DNA of 6,694 bases, taken from assembly GCA_035271065.1 (NCBI GenBank), contig DATESB010000091.1, forward strand, positions 1-6,694, read 5' to 3'. Positions 1-6,694 of this stretch are shown here, in pieces. The notes under the pieces are model-generated. The model ran no database searches. It was not told the DNA's origin and worked only from the letters and a program-made list of their open reading frames with translations. Both the position numbers and the translations under genes were made by a program. This stretch comes from JAAYYM01 sp035271065. GTDB taxonomy: Bacteria; Bacillota; Clostridia; Lachnospirales; Lachnospiraceae. Numbering within the stretch: the first letter of the stretch is position 1; each line of letters begins with the position of its first letter.

Positions 1-642
1 TTTTTGGATGAACTGGCGGAATTTAAGAGAAGTACATTGGAAATACTCAGACAGCCAATGGAGGAACGCGCCATCCATATTGCAAGAAGTCACGGAACCT
101 ACACATATCCTGCTGACTTCATCTTAGTCGGTGCAATGAACCCTTGTCCATGTGGTCATTATCCGGACTTAAATCATTGTACCTGTAAGGAACATGAGAT
201 TCATCGATATATGGGAAGGCTGTCACGACCGCTGTTGGACCGAATTGATATCTGTATGGATGTACCGCGCGTAGAGTATCAGCAGTTGTCAAAATCAATG
301 GCAAAGGAAGTGCATGCAAATAGGGAAGCCTCGGCTGATATTCGTTCTCGTGTTATTCGTGCCAGAGATATTCAAACGGAACGCTATCGCGGGACATCGT
401 TTCGTTTTAATGCAGATTTAGGTGTGGGAGAATTACGGAAGTATTGCTTCCTTGGAACCAAGGAGACGGCATTGTTGGAGAGGGCATTTGAAAAAATGAA
501 TTTGAGTGCACGTTCCTACCACAGGATTATTAAGGTGGCACGCACCATAGCGGATTTGGACGGAACAGAGAAAATAACGGAACGACACTTGAGCGAAGCA
601 ATTCACTATAAGAGCATTGATAAAAAATATGAAAGACGATAG
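1..642 (+). CDS. comM: YifB/ComM-family AAA+ Mg-chelatase-like ATPase, 3' part only
   Basis: The frame is already open at base 1, so only the last 213 residues are present; full-length family members are about 500 residues. The visible part begins inside the Walker B segment (FLDEL, acidic pair at fragment residues 3-4). It then shows the family's cysteine signature, CPC at 49-51 and CTC at 60-62, next to the sensor-1 stretch GAMNP. The arginine-rich segment GRLSRPLLDRIDI follows at about 72-84. The C-terminal Mg-chelatase domain spans about 140-205, with the sensor-2-like LSARSYHRIIKVARTIADL at 168-186. The Walker A loop and N-terminal Lon-protease-like fold lie outside the window. In Vibrio cholerae, ComM is a hexameric helicase that promotes branch migration during natural transformation; whether this homologue does the same here is inference. 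It sits 9 bases upstream of dprA, supporting a DNA-uptake or recombination role. Family assignment is firm, the exact role less so. Confidence 0.93.
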   Translation, partial: FLDELAEFKRSTLEILRQPMEERAIHIARSHGTYTYPADFILVGAMNPCPCGHYPDLNHCTCKEHEIHRYMGRLSRPLLDRIDICMDVPRVEYQQLSKSMAKEVHANREASADIRSRVIRARDIQTERYRGTSFRFNADLGVGELRKYCFLGTKETALLERAFEKMNLSARSYHRIIKVARTIADLDGTEKITERHLSEAIHYKSIDKKYERR

Positions 643-651
643 AGGGCACTT

Positions 652-1593
652 ATGACAGATAAAGAATATATATATAATAGAAGAAACATAGTTGAAACAA
701 ACGGAAACATTCGATTTGTAACACGCTTGAGCGAAGAATATCCGACAAAATTACGCAACATTCCAAGCAAGCCCAAGGGCTTATATGTTTTGGGAAAACT
801 ACCTGACGAGAAGATACCGTCTATTGCAATGATTGGTGCAAGGGTGTGTTCGGAGTATGGAAAAAGGATGGCACGGTGGTTTGGAAGTGAGTGTGGAAAG
901 GCGGGTGTACAAGTCATCAGCGGTATGGCAAGAGGCATCGACAGCATCAGCCAGCAGGCAGCAGTAGAAGCGGGCGGCTCGTCATTTGCCGTGTTGGGCT
1001 GTGGCGTGGATGTCTGCTATCCAAGGGAACAGGCAGAACTGTATCGAAAGTTGCAGGAAAAGGGAGGTATTATATCTGAATATGAACCGGGAAGTCCTCC
1101 GCTTGCACAACAGTTTCCGGCACGCAACCGTATCATTTCGGGATTGGCTGATGCCTTGCTTGTCATTGAGGCAAAGGAAAAGAGCGGAACCTCCATTACG
1201 GTGGATATGGCATTGGAACAGGGACGGGATGTATTTGTCATTCCGGGGCGTGTCACAGACGCTCTGAGTGTCGGGTGCAATCGTCTGATGAAACAAGGAG
1301 CAGGGTGCGTTTTATCACCGGAGGAACTGCTTGCGGAACTCAATCAAATCAGAGGTTTTTTAACGATAAACAAATCAGGGAAAGAAAAGGCAAATTTCAA
1401 AAAAAATAATTTTGTGCTTGATAAGCAAGAAAATATGGTGTATGCTAGCATAGATTTGTATGCCAGAAACTTGGAAGAAATTGTTGGGATGGTTCAACTG
1501 CCTGTTTCGGAACTTGTGCATATACTATTATCACTTGAATTAAAGGGGCTCATAAAGGAAACGGGAAAGAACTTTTATGTACGCTCCGAATAG
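652..1593 (+). CDS. dprA: DNA-processing protein DprA (Smf), single-strand DNA-binding RecA loader
   Basis: DprA binds incoming single-stranded DNA in the cytoplasm and loads RecA on it during transformation. The 313-residue product carries the Rossmann-like DprA core at about 55-230. Visible motifs are IGARVCSEYG (61-70), GMARGID (91-97), FPARNRIISGL (155-165), AKEKSGTSIT (174-183), VFVIPGR (194-200) and GCNRLMKQGA (208-217). A C-terminal winged-helix segment lies at about 262-312. The start is set by the Shine-Dalgarno AGAGGG at 641-646, which overlaps the comM stop; an in-frame TAG at 640-642 rules out a longer start in this frame. Only about 29 residues precede the conserved YP (30-31), so the N-terminal SAM or helix-hairpin-helix region of many DprA proteins appears missing. 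It is probably co-transcribed with comM and topA. Many non-transformable Firmicutes also keep dprA, so its presence does not prove competence. Confidence 0.96.
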   Translation: MTDKEYIYNRRNIVETNGNIRFVTRLSEEYPTKLRNIPSKPKGLYVLGKLPDEKIPSIAMIGARVCSEYGKRMARWFGSECGKAGVQVISGMARGIDSISQQAAVEAGGSSFAVLGCGVDVCYPREQAELYRKLQEKGGIISEYEPGSPPLAQQFPARNRIISGLADALLVIEAKEKSGTSITVDMALEQGRDVFVIPGRVTDALSVGCNRLMKQGAGCVLSPEELLAELNQIRGFLTINKSGKEKANFKKNNFVLDKQENMVYASIDLYARNLEEIVGMVQLPVSELVHILLSLELKGLIKETGKNFYVRSE

Positions 1594-1614
1594 GTTTATC
1601 AGGAGGAACACTAG

Positions 1615-3687
1615 ATGGCAAAGTATCTTGTAATTGTGGAATCACCTGCAAAGGTGAAGACAATCAAGAAATTCTTAGGACAAAATTATGAGGTCATGGC
1701 AAGCAACGGCCATGTGAGAGATCTGCCAAAGAGCAGACTCGGCATAGATACAGAGCATGATTATGAGCCAAAGTATATTACAATCAGAGGAAAGGGAGAC
1801 ATTCTTGCCAAGTTGCGCAAGGAAGTGAAAAAAGCAGAAAGAATCTATCTTGCAACTGACCCTGACCGCGAGGGAGAAGCAATTTCATGGCACCTATGCA
1901 GTGCCTTGAACTTAGAAGATAAAAAGACATATCGCATTACATTTAATGAGATTACAAAGAATGCAGTCAAAGACTCGCTCAAAAATGCCAGAGAAATTGA
2001 CATGGATTTGGTCAATGCTCAGCAGGCCAGAAGAATGCTTGACCGTATGGTTGGCTACCGTATTTCTCCCCTACTGTGGGCAAAGGTGAAGAGAGGGTTA
2101 AGTGCAGGACGTGTACAGTCAGTTGCTCTTCGTATTATTTGCGACCGCGAGGATGAAATCAATGCATTTATACCGGAAGAATACTGGACATTGGATGCCG
2201 GTTTTTCGATTGACGGCGATAAGAGAACGTTGGAGACGCATTTTTGCGGAGATGCCAACGGTAAGATTGAGATTACAGGCAAGAAACAACTGGATGATAT
2301 TATGGCATCACTGAAGGGTGCCAAGTATAAGGTTGCAGAGATTAAAAAGGGCGAGCGTATCAAGAAAGCACCGCTTCCTTTTACCACCAGTACATTGCAG
2401 CAGGAAGCCAGCAAGACCTTGAATTATTCAACGCAAAAGACCATGCGTCTGGCACAGCAGTTATATGAAGGAATTGACATTAAGGGAAACGGAACGGTCG
2501 GTGTGATTACCTATCTGCGTACTGATTCCACCAGAGTAGCGGAAGAAGCAGAGGTTTCGGCAAAGGCATATATTGAAGCAACATATGGAGCAGACTATGC
2601 ATCTGTCGTGATGCCGACAAAGAAGGAAGGTAAGAAGATTCAGGATGCGCATGAAGCAATCCGTCCTACCGATATTACACGAACACCACAGTCTCTGAAG
2701 GACTCTTTGAGCAGAGACCAGTTAAGATTGTATACATTAATCTGGAAGAGATTTACCGCAAGCAGAATGAGTGAAGCAAAGTATGAGACAACTTCTGTAA
2801 AGATAGAAGGAAACGGTTATCGTTTTTCAGCGGCAGGAAGCAAGACAGTATTTGAAGGATTTATGCTTGTTTATACATCCGAAGAGGATGAGAAATCAAA
2901 CGGAAATGCTTTATTGAATTCTATTACGAAAGATACAAAGTTGAAAGCAAAAGATTTTGAAGAGAAGCAGCATTTTACACAGCCGCCTGCACATTATACA
3001 GAGGCATCGTTAGTTAAGGCATTGGAAGAATTGGGTGTCGGCAGACCAAGTACTTACTCACCGACTATTACAACTATCCTTGCAAGAAGATATATTACCA
3101 AGGAAAACAAGAACCTGTATGTAACAGAACTCGGTGAAGTGGTCAATAAGATTATGAAAGATGCATTTCCGAGTATTGTAGATATGAACTTTACTGCCAA
3201 TATGGAACTTCTGCTGGATAATGTTGAGGAAGGTAAAGTAAATTGGAAGACGATTATCTCCAATTTCTATCCGGATCTTGATGAAGCAGTATTAAATGCC
3301 GAGAAGGATTTATCCAAAGTGGATATTGCAGATGAAGTGTCAGAGGAGATTTGTGAAAACTGTGGACGTAATATGGTTATCAAATACGGTCCTCACGGCA
3401 AATTCCTTGCATGTCCCGGATTCCCTGACTGCAGAAATACAAAGCCTTATCTTGAAAAGATAGGGATTGCCTGCCCGAAATGCGGAAAAGAAATTGTACT
3501 GCGTAAAACGAAGAAGGGCAGAAAGTATTATGGCTGCGAGAGCGGTTCGGAGTGCGAATTCATGTCATGGCAGAAACCGGTCAGCGAAAAGTGTCCGAAG
3601 TGCGGAGGATTATTGGTGGAAAAGGGGAATAAATTACTCTGTATCAATGACGAATGTGGTCATGTTGTTGAAAAAAAGGCTGAATAG
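1615..3687 (+). CDS. topA: DNA topoisomerase I (type IA), with three C-terminal zinc ribbons
   Basis: This enzyme relaxes negatively supercoiled DNA by cutting one strand through a 5'-phosphotyrosine link and passing the other strand. The 690-residue product is complete. The N-terminal Toprim domain has VESPAK with Glu9 and Lys13, and the metal-binding DPDREGE with Asp82, Asp84 and Glu86. The catalytic tyrosine is Tyr300 in ITYLRTDSTR, followed by Arg302. Further family motifs are DAHEAIRPT (344-352) and GVGRPSTYSPTI (474-485). The tail carries three four-cysteine zinc ribbons: C580/C583/C600/C606, C620/C623/C641/C647 and C660/C663/C676/C681. The start ATG has AGGAGG at 1601-1606 with an 8-nt spacer, and an in-frame TAG directly before it. 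The gene lies 21 bases after dprA and ends with tandem TAG stops at 3685-3690. An intrinsic terminator follows, so topA looks like the last gene of the operon. Confidence 0.98.
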   Translation: MAKYLVIVESPAKVKTIKKFLGQNYEVMASNGHVRDLPKSRLGIDTEHDYEPKYITIRGKGDILAKLRKEVKKAERIYLATDPDREGEAISWHLCSALNLEDKKTYRITFNEITKNAVKDSLKNAREIDMDLVNAQQARRMLDRMVGYRISPLLWAKVKRGLSAGRVQSVALRIICDREDEINAFIPEEYWTLDAGFSIDGDKRTLETHFCGDANGKIEITGKKQLDDIMASLKGAKYKVAEIKKGERIKKAPLPFTTSTLQQEASKTLNYSTQKTMRLAQQLYEGIDIKGNGTVGVITYLRTDSTRVAEEAEVSAKAYIEATYGADYASVVMPTKKEGKKIQDAHEAIRPTDITRTPQSLKDSLSRDQLRLYTLIWKRFTASRMSEAKYETTSVKIEGNGYRFSAAGSKTVFEGFMLVYTSEEDEKSNGNALLNSITKDTKLKAKDFEEKQHFTQPPAHYTEASLVKALEELGVGRPSTYSPTITTILARRYITKENKNLYVTELGEVVNKIMKDAFPSIVDMNFTANMELLLDNVEEGKVNWKTIISNFYPDLDEAVLNAEKDLSKVDIADEVSEEICENCGRNMVIKYGPHGKFLACPGFPDCRNTKPYLEKIGIACPKCGKEIVLRKTKKGRKYYGCESGSECEFMSWQKPVSEKCPKCGGLLVEKGNKLLCINDECGHVVEKKAE

Positions 3688-3720
3688 TAGAAATTGATAA
3701 ACAAATTAAATGTTTTTCGT

Positions 3721-3759
3721 AAGCGCGAGAGTGAAAAATTCTCGCGCTTTTGTTTTTTT
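3721..3759 (+). terminator. Rho-independent terminator of the comM-dprA-topA operon
   Basis: A perfect 10-bp GC-rich stem pairs AAGCGCGAGA (3721-3730) with TCTCGCGCTT (3740-3749) across a 9-nt A-rich loop. It is followed directly by a T-rich run (TTTTG then seven T) to 3759. It starts 33 bases past the topA stop, so it closes the housekeeping transcript and insulates the surface-protein gene downstream. Confidence 0.94.
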
Positions 3760-3819
3760 GGCGCTTTCGGTTTTTGTCTTTAGGTTGTTTTCATGGGTTG
3801 TTTTAGGTTCACATAATGA

Positions 3820-3855
3820 TTGCATTTTGTGTAAAAATATAGTATTCTATACTAT
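3820..3855 (+). promoter_or_regulatory. Candidate sigma-A promoter(s) for the surface-protein gene
   Basis: TTGCAT (3820-3825) and TATTCT (3843-3848) are separated by exactly 17 bases and resemble -35 and -10 boxes. A second overlapping pair, TTGTGT (3827-3832) and TACTAT (3850-3855), also has a 17-base spacer, so the true start site is not settled. Either would give a leader of roughly 60-70 bases before the preferred start codon at 3925. The position between a strong terminator and a gene with its own ribosome binding site supports a promoter here, but AT-rich DNA gives such matches easily. Confidence 0.55.
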
Positions 3856-3857
3856 AT
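3837..3857. promoter_or_regulatory. Perfect inverted repeat over the -10 region, candidate operator
   Basis: The arms ATATAGTAT (3837-3845) and ATACTATAT (3849-3857) are exact reverse complements, separated by TCT. The palindrome covers the -10 boxes of both candidate promoters, which is a typical place for a repressor dimer to bind. A further GTATA at 3861-3865 is complementary to TATAC at 3848-3852, so the motif continues loosely downstream. The stem is AT-rich and lacks a T-run, so it does not look like a terminator. I do not recognise the binding protein. Confidence 0.5.
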
Positions 3858-3908
3858 ATGGTATAAAATGACGAAATCGCAGAAAAAAATGAAATTCAGC
3901 GATAGCAC

Positions 3909-3915
3909 AGGGGAG
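3909..3915 (+). promoter_or_regulatory. Ribosome binding site that decides the surface-protein start
   Basis: AGGGGAG lies 9 bases upstream of the ATG at 3925. The two earlier in-frame ATGs have weaker support: the one at 3868 is preceded by TATAAA-type sequence with no purine-rich box, and the one at 3889 only by a run of A. Starting at 3925 also places a positively charged n-region at the very front of the signal peptide, as expected. Confidence 0.8.
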
Positions 3916-3924
3916 ATACAGAGG

Positions 3925-4026
3925 ATGAAACTTGTAGGGAAACGGAATTTCCGACAGAAACTTTCGGCAATTTTGATTCCGGCAATTCTGATGGGAAGCT
4001 TGGCGTGGCCGGTGGCGGTCAAAGCG
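3925..4026 (+). other. Sec signal peptide of the surface protein
   Basis: Residues 1-12 carry basic residues (Lys2, Lys6, Arg7, Arg10, Lys12). A hydrophobic stretch, LSAILIPAILMGSLAWPVAV, follows at 13-32. The likely cleavage site is after Ala34 in VKA-AEP, which satisfies the small-residue rule at -3 and -1. This indicates export across the membrane. I see no lipobox cysteine, so it is not a lipoprotein. Confidence 0.88.
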
Positions 4027-6694
4027 GCTGAACCGATTGATTTGCTTTCAGGAGGTGCTACTATAACAACTGTTTCCGAAGGAAGTAGTCCGGCGCCTTT
4101 TAGTTCCTTGACTCTTGAGACAAAAGGAAAGGTTTCAGGCAAGGATTTCGTATTGGCATGCAAATTTTCAATAGATAATGCATTGGTGAATTGGATGGAT
4201 AGCCAGAGTCCCGGAATGGGAAACTTTGGCTTTTCTTACAAAATAGTAGGCGCATCAACAGAAACGCTGGATTTGTCGAATTTAGACGCTAACCCACGGG
4301 ATATTATCGTAAATAATGAAAAAATCGGTACACTGACATTGACAGTAGAAGATAGTGGGATTAGAGTATCAGGAGTTTTCCTTACAAACGATATAAAAGA
4401 TGATGGTTATAGTGACATAGGCGGTGAGCTTGTTTTGGAAATAGAAACAGGCAAGGGCGATGTATCAGGTAAAGACCCTACACTTTCAGCAGCCGGTGGA
4501 GTGGTTACCTGCACCATATTATCGGATGATGAGGAATATGAGGCTGCCAATCCATATCGGTTGGAAAAGACAGCTGTTGCAGAATCACTTACGAAGATGG
4601 ACGGAATCATTTATGAGATTCATACCTATGCGGATGTGACGGTGTCAGGTGCGGCTGTGCTCAATGAAAAGACCATTACGGATACACTTCCGGCAGGGTT
4701 TGACATCACAGGGTGGAAGGTACAATATAAAGCCAATGTTGCAGATTCAAATTATACTGATTTGGCGAATTATACAGAATCAAGCACTCCTGCATTAGCA
4801 TCTATCGTGAACGGTAATACGGTCACTTATGTAGTGCCGGACGTTGCACAATTAAGTGGACCAATCAAGGATATTAAAGTAACGGTAACCGGACAGTTGA
4901 CACCGGATGAGGCAGCGGAATTTCTTAAGGGAAACACATTACCTCAGAAAAAATATGAAAAGAAGTTTGAAAATGCAGCAGCTATCAGCGGAAGTGACTT
5001 TACGGGACGCGACGGTATTACAAATGATACAGCCATAGTGACCGTGAAGAATGAAGGCGGCTCGATGTTGGATAAGGATGGAGTTGTCAGTCCTGACCGG
5101 ACGACGGTTACTTGGACTGCAACGGTAAATTCCAATCAGGCAAGTACAGCGAATACAAGAGCGGTTGTCATCGACCAGATTGATGCAAGTGCGCAGACTT
5201 ATCATGGAACAGTTACGGTAAAAGAGGTGGGAGCAGGCAATTTGGCTACTGTAACGCCGGGGACGCGTGAGGTTACGACAACAGCGGCACTGGATGAACT
5301 AAAGACACGTCTGAATGATAACGTTGCGCCCTCTGCCACTGCTTCCTTATATGACGTATTAAACAATGCCAATACGTCACGCATTCTAGATGAATTCGGA
5401 ACGGGAATGACAGTGATTAAGTTTAACGAAGGCAGTAAGGATAAACAAATTCTCGTGATGCCGATTAGCAGCGGAGATACTCCGACTACGGTTACATATG
5501 CAGAAAAACCCGCCATTGAGTTGGTTTATCAAACAAAATTGAAGAACACGGATATTAATATCAATGCAGAAAGCAATACCATTACAAATGACATTAAAAT
5601 TGTATGGGATCAGTATTGGATTGGAAGCGGATCGCCTTATATCGAAGTGGCGCCTGCTGATTTCAGTGTCAGCAAGACGAAGACCTTAAACTATCAACTT
5701 GTCAGTAAAGATAATACCGCTTATACGAAGGAAACACAGCAATTGGAATGGAGATTTGAGGTTAATCGTAAGTCGCAGGATGTTCAAAAGTGTGTCATTA
5801 CAGATACTTTTGTGAATGATACACTGGATTTAAAAAAGGACGCAGCGACAGGAAAGTTGCTTGATAAAAACGGCACAGTGCTGGATTCTCTGGTGGTTAA
5901 TGTATATACTTCCGGGACTACAAATCATAAGAGGCCAATCAATGTGCCATTTAGCCCAAATCCGGTTGATGATAGTTATGCGGAAAATGCATATTGGATT
6001 ACTACAACTACAGATGGTAACGGCGTCACAACGGATACACTGCATGTTTATTTGGAAAAGAAAGAAGCTGCCAATCCGAACAATATACTTGATGCGGATG
6101 AGTATGCAAGATTCTTTGTATATGCCAAGGTGGTGGACGCCCCTGCTCTTAGTGTGAAGGATAACATAATAAAGATAAGGAATATTGCAGAAGCGGTTAC
6201 GACAGTAGGTGGTACAGAATATAGAACACAACCTGCCGGAACGGCTGACATTACGAATACAAAGATTACAAAGACTGCTACCCAAAATCATAATACGACT
6301 GCGCATGCGGACAACACTTGCGGAACACAATGTTATAATGCTACAGAGCACACGGTTTCATGGTCTGTCAATATCAATCCATCGTGCCTGCATATTAAGA
6401 ATGCTGTGGTAACTGACACCATTATTTCACCGACGGCAAACGGTACCTCACTGTATGGTGTGGATGCCATGACACGTAAGAATGCGGCAGGAAAGACACA
6501 GACGGCAACCTTGGATGCGACTGCCAAAACGGCAACATTTGCAGCGGATTCAGCAAATGGGTTTGATTCCGGTATTGTGGTGAAATGGGCAGTGGCAGGA
6601 CCGGTATTTACATTCGGAGATGCTGACACAACTATTACAGATTCTTATACAATACGGTATACAACAAAACTTGGTGAGCCTTTCAGAAAAGAGT
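3925..6694 (+). CDS. Large secreted multi-domain adhesin with tandem Ig-like, isopeptide-type domains, 3' end missing
   Basis: The frame stays open from the ATG at 3925 to the window edge, giving at least 923 residues; the next stop is outside. An in-frame ATG at 3868 would add 19 residues but has no ribosome binding site. Residues 1-34 are a Sec signal peptide. Residues about 41-210 form a beta-rich N-terminal region with features of adhesin N-domains (FGFSYKI at 101-107, IGTLTLTV at 134-141). At least four Ig-like units follow, near 213-372, 373-582, 583-778 and 779 onward. Three share a W-x3-VN (or W-x3-IN) motif: WTATVN at 397, WRFEVN at 609 and WSVNIN at 813. Each is followed by a V-(I/T)-D element. 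The style matches Cna-type collagen-binding and fimbrial isopeptide (SpaA-like) proteins of Gram-positive bacteria, with a role in attachment to host or other cells as inference. No LPXTG, SLH or other anchor is visible because the C-terminus is missing. It has its own promoter and stands apart from the topA operon. Confidence 0.85.
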   Translation, partial: MKLVGKRNFRQKLSAILIPAILMGSLAWPVAVKAAEPIDLLSGGATITTVSEGSSPAPFSSLTLETKGKVSGKDFVLACKFSIDNALVNWMDSQSPGMGNFGFSYKIVGASTETLDLSNLDANPRDIIVNNEKIGTLTLTVEDSGIRVSGVFLTNDIKDDGYSDIGGELVLEIETGKGDVSGKDPTLSAAGGVVTCTILSDDEEYEAANPYRLEKTAVAESLTKMDGIIYEIHTYADVTVSGAAVLNEKTITDTLPAGFDITGWKVQYKANVADSNYTDLANYTESSTPALASIVNGNTVTYVVPDVAQLSGPIKDIKVTVTGQLTPDEAAEFLKGNTLPQKKYEKKFENAAAISGSDFTGRDGITNDTAIVTVKNEGGSMLDKDGVVSPDRTTVTWTATVNSNQASTANTRAVVIDQIDASAQTYHGTVTVKEVGAGNLATVTPGTREVTTTAALDELKTRLNDNVAPSATASLYDVLNNANTSRILDEFGTGMTVIKFNEGSKDKQILVMPISSGDTPTTVTYAEKPAIELVYQTKLKNTDININAESNTITNDIKIVWDQYWIGSGSPYIEVAPADFSVSKTKTLNYQLVSKDNTAYTKETQQLEWRFEVNRKSQDVQKCVITDTFVNDTLDLKKDAATGKLLDKNGTVLDSLVVNVYTSGTTNHKRPINVPFSPNPVDDSYAENAYWITTTTDGNGVTTDTLHVYLEKKEAANPNNILDADEYARFFVYAKVVDAPALSVKDNIIKIRNIAEAVTTVGGTEYRTQPAGTADITNTKITKTATQNHNTTAHADNTCGTQCYNATEHTVSWSVNINPSCLHIKNAVVTDTIISPTANGTSLYGVDAMTRKNAAGKTQTATLDATAKTATFAADSANGFDSGIVVKWAVAGPVFTFGDADTTITDSYTIRYTTKLGEPFRKE
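4561..6694 (+). repeat. Tandem diverged adhesin domain units within the surface protein
   Basis: Four units of roughly 160-210 residues can be aligned by eye. The anchor residue of the W motif falls at Tyr230, Trp397, Trp609 and Trp813, so spacings are 167, 212 and 204 residues. Each unit begins with a Lys-containing strand (Lys215, Lys375, Lys584 or 586, Lys780 or 783). About 30-50 residues on comes an Asp in a DT or DQ turn (Asp253, Asp417, Asp627, Asp831). The three complete units end with an Asn near the last strand (Asn350, Asn555, Asn753). Unit 1 is the most diverged, with Tyr in place of Trp. The units are similar only at protein level; I see no near-identical DNA repeats. Exact borders are approximate. 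Confidence 0.6.
5352..5379. repeat. Perfect inverted repeat inside the surface-protein gene
   Basis: TGACGTATT (5352-5360) and AATACGTCA (5371-5379) are exact reverse complements with a 10-nt loop, AAACAATGCC. It encodes an ordinary part of adhesin unit 2 and has no T-run, so it is not a terminator. It could form an mRNA hairpin or be chance. Confidence 0.5.

Noticed and set aside
640..654. comM and dprA lie in the same frame, separated by one TAG and three codons, hinting at a readthrough fusion
   Set aside because: dprA has its own Shine-Dalgarno and ATG, and all four genes in the window happen to share this frame, so it looks like coincidence.
3721..3766. Alternative pairing of AAGCGC (3721-3726) with GCGCTT (3761-3766), suggesting an attenuator
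   Set aside because: The main 10-bp stem is far stronger and there is no leader peptide or ligand-binding structure, so an ordinary terminator is enough.
3783..3804. Direct repeat GGTTGTTTT at 3783-3791 and 3796-3804
   Set aside because: Two copies of a simple T-rich 9-mer in an AT-rich spacer are likely chance; no further copies or array structure.
3868..3924. An upstream in-frame ATG that would lengthen the surface protein by 19 residues
   Set aside because: There is no ribosome binding site before it, it would put a polar stretch ahead of the signal peptide, and the ATG at 3925 has a good site.
3852..4163. A 103-codon minus-strand open frame across the adhesin start
   Set aside because: It overlaps the signal peptide and promoter of the plus-strand gene and encodes no recognisable motif.
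5830..6351. A 173-codon open frame on the minus strand inside the adhesin gene
   Set aside because: The plus-strand frame is open through the whole region with sensible protein motifs. The minus frame gives an odd Cys- and Ile-rich product with no recognisable domain and is a shadow.

Overview
The window looks like a piece of a low-to-mid-GC Gram-positive genome, most likely an anaerobic clostridium of the Lachnospiraceae type. The evidence is strong AGGAGG-type ribosome binding sites, frequent AGA and ATA codons, the order comM-dprA-topA, and a secreted multi-domain surface protein of the kind common in gut Firmicutes. The family-level placement is inference from gene order and style, not from a search.

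Positions 1-3687 hold three tightly packed genes on the + strand. They are the 3' end of a YifB/ComM-family AAA+ Mg-chelatase-like gene (cut by the window start), a complete dprA (652-1593) and a complete topA (1615-3687). Gaps are 9 and 21 bases, so they probably form one transcript. ComM and DprA both process incoming DNA in transformation and recombination. TopA relaxes negative supercoils and is a housekeeping enzyme. The unit ends in a strong intrinsic terminator (3721-3759).

Positions 3688-3924 are a short intergenic region. It contains the terminator, a sigma-A-like promoter, a perfect 9-bp inverted repeat (3-nt spacer) laid over the -10 region, and a good ribosome binding site.

Positions 3925-6694 are one long open frame that runs off the right edge of the window, with at least 923 residues visible. 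It starts with a Sec signal peptide, then an N-terminal beta-rich region, then at least four tandem Ig-like adhesin units. Each complete unit shows a spaced Lys ... Asp ... Asn pattern of the sort used for intramolecular isopeptide bonds in Cna-type and fimbrial adhesins. The cell-wall anchor, if any, lies beyond the window.

I see no CRISPR array, tRNA, rRNA, transposase or phage gene, and no clearly new biological system. The most interesting parts are the large adhesin, its palindromic promoter, and the sharp switch from a conserved housekeeping operon to an accessory surface gene.
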